DNA of 14,030 bases, taken from NCBI GenBank assembly GCA_023251215.1, contig JAHEZF010000019.1, positions 1 to 14,030 on the forward strand, read 5' to 3'. Under the pieces are notes generated by a model. That model made no database searches and was not told where the DNA came from. It saw only the letters and a list, made by a program, of their open reading frames with translations. Origin of the DNA: Sphingobacteriales bacterium (lineage in GTDB: Bacteria; Bacteroidota; Bacteroidia; Chitinophagales; Chitinophagaceae). Positions 12,989 to 14,030 of this stretch are shown one piece after another (the first letter of the stretch is position 1; each line of letters begins with the position of its first letter). The position numbers were made by a program, and so were the translations under genes.

Positions 12989-14030
12989 AAGAAAAGCGCT
13001 GTTGCTATTCCATCAGCCAGCGATTTTCCTTCACGGGTTAAGATCAACGAATCGTTTTGAAGTTGCATCAAACCAGATTCAATGTATTTCTTGCTCGCAG
13101 CTCGCAGCTCAAGGCTCTTGGCTTCTTCCACTTTTCTCAGATCCAATCCTTCTATTGTCCGCAGCGAGGTCATGATGTATTCATTAAGTTTCTGAACAGC
13201 GGTCAGTTCCTCTTTTTCAAACGGAATAACCTCTTTATTGATGGAGTCAATGTATCTGTTATTGTTTGAAACATTCCATTGACGGCTTGATCCATTAAAG
13301 GAATGGGCTGAAGGTCCGATCCCTAAATATTTTTTACCCTGCCAATACGATGAATTATGACGGCTGCGATATCCGGGTTGTGCAAAGTTGGAGATCTCGT
13401 AATGTTCATAGCCTGCTTCAAAAAGCCATTGCATCAATAATAAAAACTGTTCTGATTGTTTATCGGGATTTACATCCTCTGCTTTATGCTGTCTGATCAT
13501 TTTGTACAAAGGCGTTTTGCGTTCTACTGTTAATGCATAACAGGACAGGTGCGGTATGTTGAAAGCAATAGCGGTTTCAATATTCTGCTTCCACTTCTCA
13601 TCGGTAAGTAATGGATATCCATAAATAAGATCAGCAGTTATATTGTGAAAATATTTTTTTGCCAACTGCCAACTGCCCACTGCCTGACTGGCCGAATGTG
13701 CCCTGTTCATCCAGCGCAGGTCTTCTTCAAAAAAACTTTGAATACCGATGCTGAGACGATTGATGCCGGCTTCTTTCCAGCCAATCAATTTTTCTTCTGT
13801 GATATCATCCGGGTTTGCTTCAAGGGTGATTTCTGCATTTTCAGCAACAGTATAACTGGAAGCGACTTTCTCAATCTGCAATCTTAAATCTTCAATTTGC
13901 AATAATGAAGGAGTTCCTCCTCCAAAATAAATCGTTTCAATGATCTCATCTTTTAGGTAAGCCTTTTGCAATTCCATTTCTTTCAATAAAGCCGCCACCA
14001 GCTCGTCTTTAAGTCTTAGTGAAGTGATAA
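12985..14030 (-). CDS. hemW: HemW-like radical SAM protein (CPO-like), 5' end outside the window
   Basis: The C-terminal part of a HemW/HemN-family radical-SAM protein, once called oxygen-independent coproporphyrinogen oxidase but now regarded as a haem-binding chaperone-like protein. Visible family blocks are YFGGGTPSLL, EITLEANPDDI, RLSIGIQSF, MNRAHSASQA, ITADLIYGYP, HLSCYALTVERKTPLYKMI, YEHYEISNFAQPGYRSRHN, YLGIGPSAHSF and LADGIATALF. The frame is open to the window edge, so the start and the CxxxCxxC iron-sulfur motif lie beyond 14030. The GTG near 13998 is internal, not the start. Family context suggests about 30 residues are missing. Three 7-bp repeat arrays lie within the frame without shifting it. 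The gene is convergent with the small membrane protein gene. Confidence 0.92.
   Translation of the reverse strand, partial: ITSLRLKDELVAALLKEMELQKAYLKDEIIETIYFGGGTPSLLQIEDLRLQIEKVASSYTVAENAEITLEANPDDITEEKLIGWKEAGINRLSIGIQSFFEEDLRWMNRAHSASQAVGSWQLAKKYFHNITADLIYGYPLLTDEKWKQNIETAIAFNIPHLSCYALTVERKTPLYKMIRQHKAEDVNPDKQSEQFLLLMQWLFEAGYEHYEISNFAQPGYRSRHNSSYWQGKKYLGIGPSAHSFNGSSRQWNVSNNNRYIDSINKEVIPFEKEELTAVQKLNEYIMTSLRTIEGLDLRKVEEAKSLELRAASKKYIESGLMQLQNDSLILTREGKSLADGIATALFF
13093..13127. repeat. 7-bp repeat array in hemW (GCTCGCA type)
   Basis: Five units run in phase: GCTCGCA, GCTCGCA, GCTCAAG, GCTCTTG, GCTTCTT. They all begin GCT. On the coding strand they encode a Glu/Leu/Ala-rich stretch (EEAKSLELRAAS) near the C-terminus, in a part of HemW that varies between relatives. 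Confidence 0.7.
13661..13681. repeat. 7-bp repeat array in hemW (GCCAACT type)
   Basis: Three units in phase (GCCAACT, GCCAACT, GCCCACT), then GCC and a further CTGACT-like echo up to 13689. On the coding strand they encode VGSWQLA in the helix after MNRAHSASQA. The protein stays collinear with the family pattern there, so this is a replacement rather than a length-changing insertion. Confidence 0.65.
13869..13903. repeat. 7-bp repeat array in hemW (CTTCAAT type)
   Basis: Five degenerate units in phase: TCTCAAT, CTGCAAT, CTTAAAT, CTTCAAT, TTGCAAT. All end in AAT. On the coding strand they encode LLQIEDLRLQIE directly after the GGGTPS motif, a segment expected to be helical. Confidence 0.65.

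Noticed and set aside
608..13903. CRISPR array
   Set aside because: The units are only 7 bp, adjacent, with no spacers and no cas genes.
13996..13998. GTG as the start of hemW
   Set aside because: The frame is open to the window edge, and HemW needs its upstream iron-sulfur cysteine motif, so the true start is outside.

Overview
The window looks like chromosomal DNA of a Bacteroidota bacterium, most likely from the Chitinophagaceae/Sphingobacteriia side. Supporting this are moderate-to-low GC, two SusC/FecA/BtuB-type TonB receptors, start codons without Shine-Dalgarno sequences, several matches to the Bacteroidota -7 promoter box TAnnTTTG, and lineage-typical forms of GpsA, MarC and HemW. 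No phage, transposase, CRISPR array or defence system is visible.

Layout. Positions 1-5702 are all minus strand. Read in the direction of transcription, they hold an iron/siderophore-type TonB receptor (5702-3615), a promoter and cobalamin riboswitch (3569-3361), a BtuB-like receptor (3252-1288), a MarC-family membrane protein 40 nt behind it (1247-669), a hairpin made of 7-bp repeats, a tRNA-Arg(CCG) (607-536) with a terminator, and a small four-helix membrane protein (445-8). From 5755 the strand switches. An APC amino-acid permease and a PLP-dependent cystathionine lyase-type enzyme are separated by 1 nt and form an operon. A TolC-type outer-membrane channel and an HlyD/MacA-type adaptor follow, but their inner-membrane pump gene is not in the window. 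After a strong terminator come gpsA, two small membrane proteins (one only 36 aa), and on the minus strand the 3' part of hemW, which runs off the right edge.

How the genes work together. B12 uptake (riboswitch plus BtuB-like receptor) and probable iron uptake sit side by side. Permease plus lyase suggest import and breakdown of a sulfur amino acid. TolC plus adaptor suggest an export pump. GpsA supplies glycerol-3-phosphate for phospholipids, and HemW is a radical-SAM haem-binding protein.

Most unusual signal. Five separate places carry short arrays of degenerate direct repeats with exactly 7-bp spacing, each with a different unit: two intergenic (608-670 and 12547-12636, both arranged as inverted arms) and three inside the hemW reading frame (13093-13127, 13661-13681, 13869-13903). 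Seven is not a multiple of three, so the arrays in hemW cannot be explained by protein repeats. A separate C/G-rich hairpin family seems to occur both upstream of the adaptor gene and inside the variable arm of the cobalamin riboswitch.
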